A DNA stretch of 64,000 nt from assembly GCA_947561585.1 (NCBI GenBank), contig CANNZV010000333.1:186001-250000 (forward strand), written 5' to 3'. The stretch's first letter is position 1; each line of letters starts with the position of its first letter. The position numbers and the translations under genes were made by a program. Below are positions 49,266 through 59,329 of the stretch, in pieces. Below the pieces are notes generated by a model. That model worked only from the letters and a program-made list of their open reading frames with translations, did not search any database and had not been told where the DNA came from. This stretch comes from Caprella mutica (taxonomy: Eukaryota; Arthropoda; Malacostraca; Amphipoda; Caprellidae).

Positions 49266-49396
49266 GTTGTTAGATTAAAATTAGATTTATATTTTGGATT
49301 TTGAGAGTTTTTTGTTTAATCAGAATATGTGTATCCATAATACATACTTGCAATCGAAAATAATTTAGATTCAATAACAGGTACCGTACTAGTTAA
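49266..49396 (+). repeat. partial Helitron-like unit
   Basis: GTTTTTTGTTTAATCAGAAT and TATCCATAATACAT, then AATTTAGATTCAATAACAGG, repeat the end of the first unit near 43060-43130 with few changes. It finishes GTACCGTACTAG at 49392. It may be the other part of the third unit, separated from it by the Helitron. Confidence 0.6.
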
Positions 49397-49398
49397 TA

Positions 49399-50388
49399 CC
49401 GGGTGACCAATAAAAAACTGGTCGAAAGTAAATGGTTATAACTCAAAAAGTAATTGGTTTAGAAAGGTAAAACAAAAATCACATAAAAGAGTATATTTTC
49501 AAGTTTTATTTGATATCAAATATATTGAAAACTATCAAATTATGGATAGAGATATCTCAATTAAACATAATGGTTATTTCGTCAACACATTTTATTCAAC
49601 CCTCATGAATCATTGTGCAACTAACTATTGAATAGCGTGTTTTCATTTCTAAACATTAGCATTTAAGCAGTTCTGCAACAAAGTTAAGAGAAAATATGCC
49701 ATTCAATACAACAAGGACAAGGATATAACAATTGAAATGGTTAAAAATTTGTTCAATAAATAGACAAGAAATGAAGTGTTTGAGAAACCATTGAACTCGG
49801 CGAAAGTGACAGTTCGGTGCGGTTTGAGTTCACATGCATAGTCCATATTTTTTTAAAGATGTAGAGACTGAGAATGTTTGTTCTGTAAACACCAACGGAT
49901 ACATTGAAATGTTAAATACTGTAATGACTGACGACAATCATCTTGACGTTTGGTTCCATTATGACACTGCGACTGCATACACATTCTTGTCTGCAGTAGA
50001 CTGGTTGAAAAATTACTTCGAGGACAAGATTATTTCGCACCGAACCGTTTTCTCTGTCCAACTAAGTCCCTTGACCTTTCACCTTTGGATTTTATCTCTG
50101 ATATATGTTGAAGAGAAGGTTTTTAAATTGAAACCAAACATAATTGAAGACTTGAAGCAACAGATAAGTGAAATAACCAAAATATATTAGATGCAGTAAT
50201 CGCTAATTTTGAAAAAAAAGGATTAATCTCTGTATTTAGCACAGCAGTAAAGATTTCAAACACTTGTTATATACCGAATAAAACTTGAGAATATACTCTT
50301 CTATGTGATTTTTGTTTTATCTTTCTACATCAATTACTTTTGAAGTTAGAAGCATTTACTTTCGACCAGTTTTTTATTGGTCACACGA
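49399..50388 (+). mobile_element. mariner-like element with long inverted ends
   Basis: Flanked by TA on both sides. The left end reads CCGGGTGACCAATAAAAAAC and the right end from outside TCGTGTGACCAATAAAAAAC. The similarity between the two ends extends inwards for well over 100 bp, including AAAACAAAAATCACAT and ATATTTTCAAGTTTTATT-type blocks. The interior encodes a broken transposase on the plus strand. TA duplication plus the protein place it in the IS630/Tc1/mariner group. Confidence 0.85.
49770..50187 (+). pseudogene. mariner-like transposase, central and C-terminal part, broken
   Basis: KVTVRCGLSSHA (near 49805) runs by a frameshift into SPYFFKDVETENV and GYIEMLNTVM (49840-49925). Then comes VWFHYDTATAYT, which corresponds to the second catalytic motif (usually QQDGATAHT) and keeps the aspartate. 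The third motif, normally SPDL-x-x-x-D, reads SPLTFHLWIL, so the last catalytic residue is lost. The C-terminus KPNIIEDLKQQISEI is typical. The N-terminal DNA-binding part is not recognisable between 49530 and 49770. Confidence 0.8.
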
Positions 50389-50479
50389 TATAATAAGTGT
50401 TTTTTTTTTGTTACGTACGAATACTTTCTTCAACTGAAAGAAATAACGAAAGAAATGTATTTATTCCTATTAGAATTCT

Positions 50480-51088
50480 AATTACCTTCGCAAATTTGCG
50501 TAATGTCATATTTTATCCGACATTTATTTATCTATATATTTATCATCTTGTTATTCGCATAACTGAAAAAAATTTCAACCAAATTGCCTGAAATTTGGTG
50601 AAACAATCATCCACAGTCCATTGACCTTCTGGTAGAATTTAAGAAGCGACCCGGTCAAAGGTCAAGGTCATGGTCATTCATAACTCAAAAAGTATTGAAC
50701 CATATTGCATGAAACTTTGTGGGACGATTGGTCAATGTACAGGAACCTTTTTGTCCTATTTTTGGAGTGATCGGGTCAAAGGTCAAATGTCAAGGTCAAG
50801 GCCATTTATAACTCAATAAATCAAAAAGTATTCAACTCTATTGTCTGAAATTTGATAAGACTATTGGTCAATATCCAGGAACCATCTGGTAGAATTGTGG
50901 GAGTGATCCGGTCAAAAACCAAGGTCAAGGTCATTTATAACTCAATAACTCAAAAAATATCAAACCATTTTGCATGAAACTTGGTGGGACGATTGTTCAT
51001 TATCTGGTTACTAGTTTATTAGATTTTGGGAGAGAACGTATCAAAGTGGCTGCGAAAGTATGCGCTCTAACGAGAGCACATAATCTAG
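50480..51088 (+). mobile_element. Helitron-like nonautonomous repeat with nuclear-receptor-type motifs, copy 3
   Basis: The most complete copy. It starts AATTACCTTCGCAAATTTGCG and has four units of about 120-150 bp. These contain GGTCAAAGGTCAAGGTCAT (50650), GGGTCAAAGGTCAAATGTC (50775) and AAGGTCAAGGTCATTTATAA (50920). The end is GCGCTCTAACGAGAGCAC (a hairpin with one mismatch), ATAAT, then CTAG at 51085-51088, followed by T. The end structure fits a nonautonomous Helitron or Helentron derivative. Confidence 0.8.
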
Positions 51089-51284
51089 TTATATTATCAA
51101 ATAATATGTATCTTTATACTTAAAATGTACCAAAATTTGTTTTAATTAAGTCTTTTATCTATATGCATAATTTTTCTTTTTTATATGCCCAGGTAGCAAT
51201 GTTTCTTGCGCCATTATTGGGACAACATTGGCCGGAGAATCATTGGTACCTCAGTGTATTTGTTTTCGTATTGTCATACTGTAG

Positions 51285-51660
51285 GGTGACCGGTACATTC
51301 GCCGAGAAAACATTCACCGAAAACACATTCACCGAAAACACATTCACCGAAAACACATTCACCGAAAAAACATTCACCGAAAACACATTTACCGAAAACA
51401 CATTCACCGCACGACACTTTTGCCGAAAATTTTAAAAACACTACACGTTATAAATAAAAAGAGATATTGTCCACCTAAGGTTAGGTTAGCGGTCCAGTTG
51501 TGGGGAATTGTAGAAGGGGGGCTGCCCCCCTCTTGGCCCGGTTTGAAAGTGACAAAATGTATACTTTACTGTTTTTTATTGTAAAATAAGTATACCTTGT
51601 TTAGGTAAATAATTTTCAGTTTTTCGGTGATAGAGTCATTCGGCGAATGGACCTAAAACT
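51285..51660. mobile_element. nonautonomous DNA transposon, 15-bp-subrepeat type (family F)
   Basis: The left end is GGTGACCGGTACATTCGCC followed by seven 15-bp units of ACATTCACCGAAAAC. The right end from outside is AGTTTTAGGTCCATTCGCCG. Flanks ATACTGTAG (51276-51284) and ACACTTTAG (51661-51669) match at 7 of 9. At 376 bp it is the shortest member. The interior contains AGGTTAGCGGTCC, a word shared with the next element. Confidence 0.8.
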
Positions 51661-51939
51661 ACACTTTAGAACTTATTCATGTTGTTATATATGTAGTGTA
51701 TATGTAATATTTCAATAATTACATAGTACTATTATAACTGGTTGATCAGCATATTATATAACTATTCCCTCAATATCAATTGGGATATAATTTGATTACT
51801 ATATATTATCTTTAATTTGTTTTATGGGATCTTCATGGAAATATTTTCATATGTTTTATTCCATTAGTTGGCGTTAATTCTTCACTTCCTTTCATTTTAA
51901 TGTCTGCTTCCAACTAACAGCGCCCGACCTCTATTTATG

Positions 51940-53033
51940 GGTTGTAGGTATATTACACCCCGTTATATTCCACCCCGCTATATTCCACCCAAAGTATATT
52001 CCACCCAATTAAAGTATATTCCACCCAAGTATATTTCACCCTAGGTATATTCCACCCCACTATATTCCACCCAAAGTATATTCCACCCCAGTATATTTCA
52101 CCCTAGGTATATTCCACCCCAATATATTCAACCCCGGTATATTCCACCCCCGTATATCACACCCCGGTATATTCCACCCAGGTATATTCCACCCCGGTAT
52201 ATTCCACCCCAGTATATTCCACCCCGGTATATTCCACCCTAATATATTCCACCCCGGTATATTCTACCCCAGTATATTCCACCCCGGTATTTTCCACCCT
52301 AGTATATTCCACCCCGGTATATTCCAGTATATTCCACCCCAGTATATTCCACCCCGGTATTTTCCACCCTAGTATATTCCACCCCAGTATATTCCAGTAC
52401 ATTCCACCCTAGTATATTCCACCCCGGTATATTCCACCCTAGTATATTCCACCCCGGTATATTCCACCCAAGTATATTCCACCCCGATATATTCCACTAC
52501 GGTATATTCCACCCCGGTATATTCCACCCCGGTATATTCCACCCTAGTATATTCCACCCGGTATATTCCACCCTAGTATATTCCACCCCGGTATATTCCA
52601 CCCCAGTATATTCCAATCCAGTATATTCCACCCCAATATATTCAACCCCGGTATATTCCACCCCCGTATATTCCACCCCGGTATATTCCACCCCAATATA
52701 TTCAACCACGGTATATTCCACCCCGGTATATTCCACCTCGGTATATTCCACCCTAATATATTCAACCCCGGTATATTCCACCCCCGTATATTCCACCCCG
52801 GTATATTCCACTCCGGTATATTCCACCCCGGTATATTCCACCCTAGTATATTCCACCAGGGTTTATTATAACAAGGAAAGTTCCCGTCCAGGTAAACATG
52901 CAGTAAAGTAAACATTTTGTACTAGCATAAGAACAGTCGGATGCAAGACTACCAGACCCTCCTACCGGACCGCTAACCTGACCAGGTGAATAGTGTATTT
53001 TGTAATTAAATGGGATGGAATTTACCGGTCACC
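51940..53033. mobile_element. nonautonomous DNA transposon whose end has expanded into a 15-bp array (family G)
   Basis: Left end GGTTGTAGGTATATTACACC. The right end from outside is GGTGACCGGTAAATTCCATC. Flanks CTATTTATG (51931-51939) and ATATTTATG (53034-53042) match at 8 of 9. Almost all of the element is a run of GTATATTCCACCCCG units. Near 52950-52985 it has AGGTTAGCGGTCC in reverse complement, shared with the element at 51285. There is no coding capacity. Confidence 0.85.
51955..52858. repeat. 15-bp minisatellite, about 60 copies
   Basis: Units of GTATATTCCACCCCG with variants CCCTA, CCCAG, CAACC and short units lacking bases. The 15-bp period keeps frames open and gives minus-strand artefact translations (VEYTG and GWNIP repeats). 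It lies wholly within the transposon at 51940-53033. Confidence 0.95.
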
Positions 53034-53042
53034 ATATTTATG

Positions 53043-54480
53043 CAGCACCTTATTTCAAAGTTACAATGTATCTCTAATGATGTTCTCTGATGTGTAAATT
53101 AAATTAAGGATCCCTATATTTTGTAGTAATTATTGTCATTAAGAAAATAAATAATTTTATTCTAATGATATCTGAAACTTGTTTTAATGATTTATAAAGT
53201 TATACATATCCGACCAACGGTCCCGAATCAGAGAGGCTGAATTTATGAGTGATGCTATGGAAATTAATGTCAGTTGAAGAAAAAATGATACTAGTATTGC
53301 GAATATCGGACTGTAAAAGTATCGTTATTTCATATTCAATTGTGCATTCTAAGCTATTTTCTAAGGCATATTGGGTAAAGGGTCTACCTACCACTTATCA
53401 TCTACTACTGCACATTAATTAGGATTATGCAAGCTAAAATAGACCGTGAGTAAAGAATGTATCTATCACTTTAATGATTTTCTCAACTGCTTATTGATTT
53501 GTAATAAAATATTTCTAAATGATAAGTAACTCAATATTTTCATTTATAACCAATCAGTTCCTAGAAATCAATGGAATTTAAATGCATGACAGTTTCCCTA
53601 TTCATTACATCATGCTTTTTCTTAGGTGAAAATGTTTTCAAACTGTTACCAACATTTTCATCATTAATTCACTTTCTTTCGCCAGATTTTAAGTTCTGAT
53701 CTCTGACCATTATTCATCTTCTCAGAAGTTCCAGGTTAGTTTGGAAGTTTTACCTCTGCTCCTCATGATCTAGAATAGAATAAACTCCCAAGATTTCAGA
53801 ACTGGCTACTTCAAAGAAATATTCATGGATGCCATCGTATTTACAGTGTACAGTTATGCACAATATCGACTTTGCTTGTTAAATTCTTATCACTAAATAT
53901 ACAGTTTTATATATTAACAGTACCGCCGTTTTGACAGCACGTGTTCTCTAGTAAATTACCATAGCTATTTGCATGACTTCGTTTGCACTCTATTTCTTGG
54001 AGTGTGCCCCTTATTTATAATGAGAGTCCTTCCAGTTCAATCTCTGCTGTACACAAATCCATCAAAACTCAGTAATTATTTTGAAAGTTTTCAATGGGCA
54101 GAGGTTAATTTATTCTCAGAGGTCTTAGCGGGCATGTGATAGAATGTTTTCGGAAGGGACTCATTATTCATTTACGGAAGGTTTGCGCGGAACACGAATA
54201 AGATTACCGGCAGCAACTGGAGCAACATCTCTCCCTTCAAACTTTGGAAAAATGCTATCAGAAAAACTACACAACATTTTCTAGCCATTCATTAACTTTT
54301 TTAACAAATATTTAACAATACGTTCTCATATAACATATTTGTTATCATGTTAAGAGAAGATTATAAGTGTGGAGATAAATTATATCATATTAAGGGATAA
54401 AATTAATCCAAAATCGTTTTATATTATTATCATTATCGTATGTATAATAATATTATTTTTAAGAAACAGTGTTTGTACTC
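53043..54480. other. non-repetitive DNA, no gene assigned
   Basis: Somewhat less AT-rich in parts (53690-53770, 54160-54240), but I could not identify any exon or domain there. Confidence 0.45.
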
Positions 54481-54487
54481 ATTGTGA

Positions 54488-54622
54488 TTACAATACCATC
54501 CCATGTGATGACAATACCATCCCATGTGATGACAATACCATCCCATGTGATGACAATACCATCCCATGTGAAGATAACACTTTCCCATGTGACGATAATA
54601 CCATCCCATGTGACGATATTAC
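54488..54622. repeat. 21-bp minisatellite, about 6 copies
   Basis: Units of ATACCATCCCATGTGATGAC plus A, the last two diverged. Open in two frames (DDNTIPC and VMTIPSH repeats), both artefacts of the period. Confidence 0.9.
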
Positions 54623-54625
54623 ATT

Positions 54626-54838
54626 CTAGAAGGTGTTTCCAAAGATATCCACCTTAATCTCATAATTCGATTCTCTTTGCAATTTATCTCTCGTAAAGTC
54701 AACCGCAGACTCGACGTGGATTTGACACTCTCTCCAATTCTCTAACGAACCTCGTAAAGAATCATCGATGAGAGAAAAGAGTTCACTGGTTACGAGAAGT
54801 AGGCATCTTGTGAAGATACTCATCACACAGTTAATCAA
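54626..54838 (-). CDS. candidate exon or small open frame (unassigned)
   Basis: A minus-strand open frame of 70 codons has a balanced composition, including LRGSLENWRECQIHVESAVD and FTRDKLQRESNYEIK. GC is higher than in the flanks. A donor-like AAG then GTGGAT lies within it near 54650, and several AG acceptors lie near its start, so a spliced exon of about 130-190 bp is possible. No homolog is recognised. Confidence 0.22.
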   Translation of the reverse strand: MINCVMSIFTRCLLLVTSELFSLIDDSLRGSLENWRECQIHVESAVDFTRDKLQRESNYEIKVDIFGNTF

Positions 54839-54844
54839 CTTAAA

Positions 54845-55700
54845 AGATTATCATGTGTAATCATTTCACAGTAATTAATATCAATATTTATTGCGATTCT
54901 TATCGCGGAGAATACCGTTATGTCTGTAATTATGTAAATCTGTTACAGAGGAAGATAATCCTTGCTTGCTTTATGGTAATAATTATTGGAAAAGATATGA
55001 AGAAGATAATCACAGATATGGCTTCTATTGCAGGTTAATTATTTTACTTATTCTAATAAATTGCTTATAAAATTAACGTGTGAAATTATTGCTATTGTAC
55101 ATGTAGCTACTCTCTGTCAACGATAAATGAAATTAAAATAATGAGTATAAATTGTTACTAAGGAAAGGACACGAAGGGAAATTAAGGGAATGGAAAATAA
55201 GTAGAACACCAAGTAATATACAGATTAGTCCGATACAAATAATATGAAATATTTATCCAAGCATATAGATTTAAGATTACCTACAAATGATATTGGTTTA
55301 TAGCAATATCTTATGAAGAAAAGGGGCAACATCACAAAAATAGTCCTTTCTTTCATTTTAATCATCAGATTACTGGAGGAAAATATTTTCTTTAAAAGAT
55401 ATATATAATTAGCTTTCCTAACAAACTAATTACCATTATTGAAATAAAACAGCTAAATCTAAAGGGACAGTCCTTAAATTCCCGCAGACCCGACGCACAG
55501 ATTTGCCAGCTGGTTAAAAAAAAAGAGAGAAGTGGAAAAGAAAAGAGGTAAGAAAAGAAAGGATAGCAAATGGCATGTTATGGGAATTTGTTATCCTTGA
55601 CTGTAAAAGCACCAACATCACCACCGGCAAACACTCATCATTGAAAGAATTTCACAACACCACAGTTGTCAGAAGAAAAGATTTAGAAAAGTGATAAGTT
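54845..55700. other. AT-rich DNA, no gene seen
   Basis: No recognised feature apart from a purine-rich tract near 55515-55565. Confidence 0.5.
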
Positions 55701-55717
55701 ATGCAATGGATTTCAAA

Positions 55718-56030
55718 GAACGAGTGTGACTACATGTCGCGTAACGAGTGTAACTACATGTCGAGTAACGAGTGTGACTACATGTCGCGTAACGAGTGTG
55801 ACTACATGTCGCGTAACGAGTGTGACTACATGTCGAGTAACGAGTGTGACTACATGTCGCGTAACGAGTGTGACTACATGTCGCGTAACGAGTGTGACTA
55901 CATGTCGAGTAACGAGTGTGACTACATGTCGCGTAACGAGTGTGACTACATGTCGAGTAACGAGTGTGACTACATGTCGCGTAACGAGTGTGACTACAAG
56001 TCGCGTAACGAGTGTGACTACATGTGTGAC
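55718..56030. repeat. 24-bp minisatellite, about 13 copies
   Basis: Units of AACGAGTGTGACTACATGTC followed by GCGT or GAGT. The G/C and A variants alternate in a pattern close to a 48- or 72-bp repeat. Open in two frames because the period is divisible by three. No protein is inferred. Confidence 0.95.
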
Positions 56031-56153
56031 TTAAACATAATTAAATCACGTTATAAATAATCTTCCTTAATTAATTGATAATTTCGATGAATTTGTTTAG
56101 TAGTGAAATTTTTCTTCCTAAAAGGTATAGTTATTATTACCGATGCGAAGTGG

Positions 56154-56797
56154 AAGTCCTATTGGTGCCTATTGGTGCCTATTGGTGCCTATTGGTGCCT
56201 ATTGGTGCTTATTTGTGCCTATTGGTGCCTATTGGTGCCTATTGGTGCCTATTGGTGCCTATTGGTGCCTATTGGTGCCTATTGGTGCCTATTGGTGCTT
56301 ATTTGTGCCTATTGGTGCCTATTGGTGCCTATTGGTGCCTATTTGTGCCTAGTGGTGCCTATTGGTGCCTATTGGTGCCTATTGGTGCCTATTGGTGCCT
56401 ATTGGTGCCTATTGGTGCCTATTGGTGCCTATTGGTGCCTATTGGTGCCTATTGGTGTCTATTGGTGCCTATTGGTGCCTATTGGTGTCTATTGGTGCCT
56501 ATTGGTGCCTATTGGTGCCTATTGGTGCCTATTGGTGCCTATTGGTGCCTATTGGTGCCTATTGGTGCCTATTGGTGCCTATTGATGCCTATTGGTGCCT
56601 ATTGGTGCCTATTGGTGCCTATTGGTGCCTATTGGTGCCTATTGGTGCCTATTGATGCCTATTGGTGCCTATTGGTGCCTGTTGGTGCCTATTGGTGCCT
56701 ATTGGTGCCTATTGGTGCCTATTGGTGCCTATTGGTGCCTATTGGTGCCTATTGGTGCCTATTGGTGCCTATTGGTGCCTATTGGTGCCTATTGGTG
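56154..56797. repeat. 10-bp minisatellite, about 64 copies
   Basis: Near-perfect TGCCTATTGG repeated with only about ten point variants (TTTG, GTCT, GATG). Open in all three plus-strand frames (PIGAYWCLLV repeats). Its homogeneity implies very recent expansion or active homogenisation. Each unit contains ATTGG, the complement of a CCAAT box. Confidence 0.97.
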
Positions 56798-56897
56798 GGT
56801 TAAAACAAATGAGAGTGATAGTCACCATGCCAGGTACTTCAGATTGTCTGTCGAGTATAATCTAACATATGATGATTAATGAGTTCTATACTGATTG

Positions 56898-57492
56898 AGA
56901 AAGCGTTGCATAACTGAGGTGTATTTGTGAACAGAGCGTTGTAGTACTGAGGTGTATTTGTGAACAGAGCGTTGTAGTACTGAGGTGTATTTATGAACAG
57001 AGCGTTGTAGTACAGAGGTGTACTTGTGAACAGAGCGTTGTAGTACAGAGGTGTATTTGTGAACAGAGCGTTGTAGTACAGAGGTGTATTTGTGAACAGA
57101 GCGTTGTAGTACAGAGGTGTATTTGTGAACAGAGCGTTGTAGTACTGAGGTGTATTTGTGAACAGAGCGTTGTAGTACTGAGGTGTATTTGTGAACAGAG
57201 CGTTGTAGTACTGAGGTGTATTTATGAACAGAGCGTTGTAGTACAGAGGTGTATTTGTGAACAGAGCGTTGTAGTACAGAGGTGTATTTGTGAACAGAGC
57301 GTTGTAGTACAGAGGTGTATTTGTGAACAGAGCGTTGTAGTACAGAGGTGTATTTGTGAACAGAGCGTTGTAGTACAGAGGTGTATTTGTGAACAGAGCG
57401 TTGTAGTACTGAGGTGTATTTGTGAACAGAGCGTTGTAGTACTGAGGTGTATTTGTGAACAGAGCGTTGTAGTACTGAGGTGTATTTGAGAA
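56898..57492. repeat. 33-bp minisatellite, about 18 copies
   Basis: Unit GAGCGTTGTAGTACTGAGGT followed by GTATTTGTGAACA. Variants TACTGAGG and TACAGAGG occur in blocks, giving a higher-order repeat of about 260-300 bp (compare 56940-57110 with 57130-57290). The minus-strand open frame (HKYTSVLQRSV repeats) reflects the 33-bp period. Confidence 0.95.
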
Positions 57493-57499
57493 CTGAGTT

Positions 57500-58465
57500 G
57501 TGTGCCTGGATTACGTTGTACGTAACAACTTTGTACCAATATAAAGCTTCCAAACTAATAACTATTTTTCCCATTGAAAAACTTTTCACTAAAAGTTTCA
57601 CTCACTTGAGTTGACACTGAAATCAAATTAAATCTGAATATTTTAGAAATATTGTTCCCTCTATAGAGATTTGTAGTAAGATTGGTCAGTAAATTCTAAG
57701 AATATCCTTTTAATTAGATTCGGAGTTTGGTCCCCATTTTATCTGTGAGAGATGAGTGAGATAAGGCAGTCCTTTTCTTGCCCCTGCTAATTACCAAATG
57801 AAATTCTGATGAGAAATATTTCCTCTGGATATATCTAAGGATTAATTGATAAGAATAATCTGGTATTGATTATATGAATTATCTGTCATATATGTGGTAA
57901 GAATTATCTAATGCATAAGTGATAAGAATTATCTAACTTATATAAGATAGGATTTATCAACAATTTACGAAAATTACCTCGTAACAAATTGATGTCATCC
58001 AAATGATTCATAGTAGTTAGATGTTTTTTTGTTTTAATCCCTTCAATTATTATTCCCCTGACATTTGGCCACGCTTCATGGAAGCTCTAATCTAATATAT
58101 CATAATCTAATATATCATAATCTAATTTAACTGATTGTGTAGTTTGTTGAAACTTTAGCAGAGTCACTATGATATTCAATTTAACTTTATTTATGAAGTG
58201 GCTTGATAATTAATTTGCACCATCAGGGATTATGACAGTTGTGAAGCAAAATAATTATTGATTGTTTATGGAGTTGTAAAATGTAATCTACCTCACTAAA
58301 GGTGTAGGTATTTATTTTGGGAAAAGGTATTATATTCATTATTTTGAGGCGTTATTGAGTGTAGTTTAAATTTAATTAATTCGAAGAAACAGTATCAAGA
58401 ATAAATAATAGTATAAATAACCAACAAAAAGTTATCAAAAACTTCTAATTCAAAAACTTCTAAAT
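57500..58465. other. AT-rich DNA, no gene seen
   Basis: No coding feature recognised. A small cluster of GATAAGAATTATCTAA-type repeats lies at 57845-57960, about five diverged copies. Confidence 0.5.
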
Positions 58466-58469
58466 CAAA

Positions 58470-59320
58470 ATCTCAATATTTGTATTGGTCGCCACGTTTC
58501 TTCAAAACTGTTTTATATGCTCTGGCATACTATGAACCCATGTTTCGATAACTTTTTGTCGATAGGACTCAGGTCGGCAAAGTTCAGGTATAAAAACTTA
58601 AAATATATTTTTCGTGATGACCAGGGAACTTTTGGACAACTTTTGAATTATGACAGTACGCACCATCATATTAGTAAACAACCTTTTTGACAAAGAACTG
58701 ATCAGCGATAGTTGGAATAAGATGAGTATTCATGATTTTCAAATATCAGGTCGAATTCAGTACTATGTATTTTGGCAAAACATTGTCAGTACTCCAGTGT
58801 TCTGTTCTGAAAAGCAACCCCAGACAAAAGAGTTGTATAGGATGTTGCACCGATGTAACGTCAAAATTTTTGTTGAATCCTATAAATCGTCGAACGAGAC
58901 TATTTTCTGAAGGTTCTGAAAAAGAGAAATAGATATTCATCTGGAAATATTACTATGTCCAATTGTTCACAGTCTTAGGATGGTATTTCCTGGAAAAGTA
59001 AGTCGATGCTAGTGGTCTTCGCTGTCAAGAAAGTTTTTTCGCAGCAAATCTGTGAAAAAAAAATTAGTTCTCAAAAAGGTGATATCGAACAATTCTCGCT
59101 GAGACATGGACGCCTTTCATCTGCCAATTTATTTCAAGATCCGTACTGCTGGCAGTCCTTTCCAGTAGCGAATAGCGTATCAAGTTCTTGTTTTGACAGA
59201 CTGATGATAGTCTTCTTCTGACAGGAACTCTGTTCTCTACTGTGGACTTTGTCGCTTTGAATTGACTGATCAATCTCCATACGGTTCGGAGTAAAGCAAG
59301 GTGTTTGGATGCCATTTCTA
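58470..59320 (-). pseudogene. Tc1-like transposase, nearly full length but broken
   Basis: The minus strand reads from about 59315. The first part contains NLIRYSLLERTASSTDLEIN and VHVSARIVRYHL, the second helix-turn-helix of Tc1 transposases. SLRRPLAS and TVNNWT follow near 59010-58950. The segment with the first catalytic DE (near 58920) reads FSFSEPSEN, so the aspartate is lost. The second motif YDGAYCHNSKVVQKF is intact near 58640, right after a stop. The C-terminus VIETWVHSMPEHIKQF lies near 58530. Several stops and shifts make it inactive. Terminal repeats were not identified. Confidence 0.85.
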
Positions 59321-59329
59321 TTGTAGAAA

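Noticed and set aside
51478..51495. Telomere-like TTAGG repeats
   Set aside because: Only about two units (GGTTAGGTTAG), inside a transposon. Too few for a telomeric tract.
56075..57601. Open frames of about 240 codons in the 10-bp and 33-bp arrays
   Set aside because: They are by-products of repeat period. The short unique tails show no domain.
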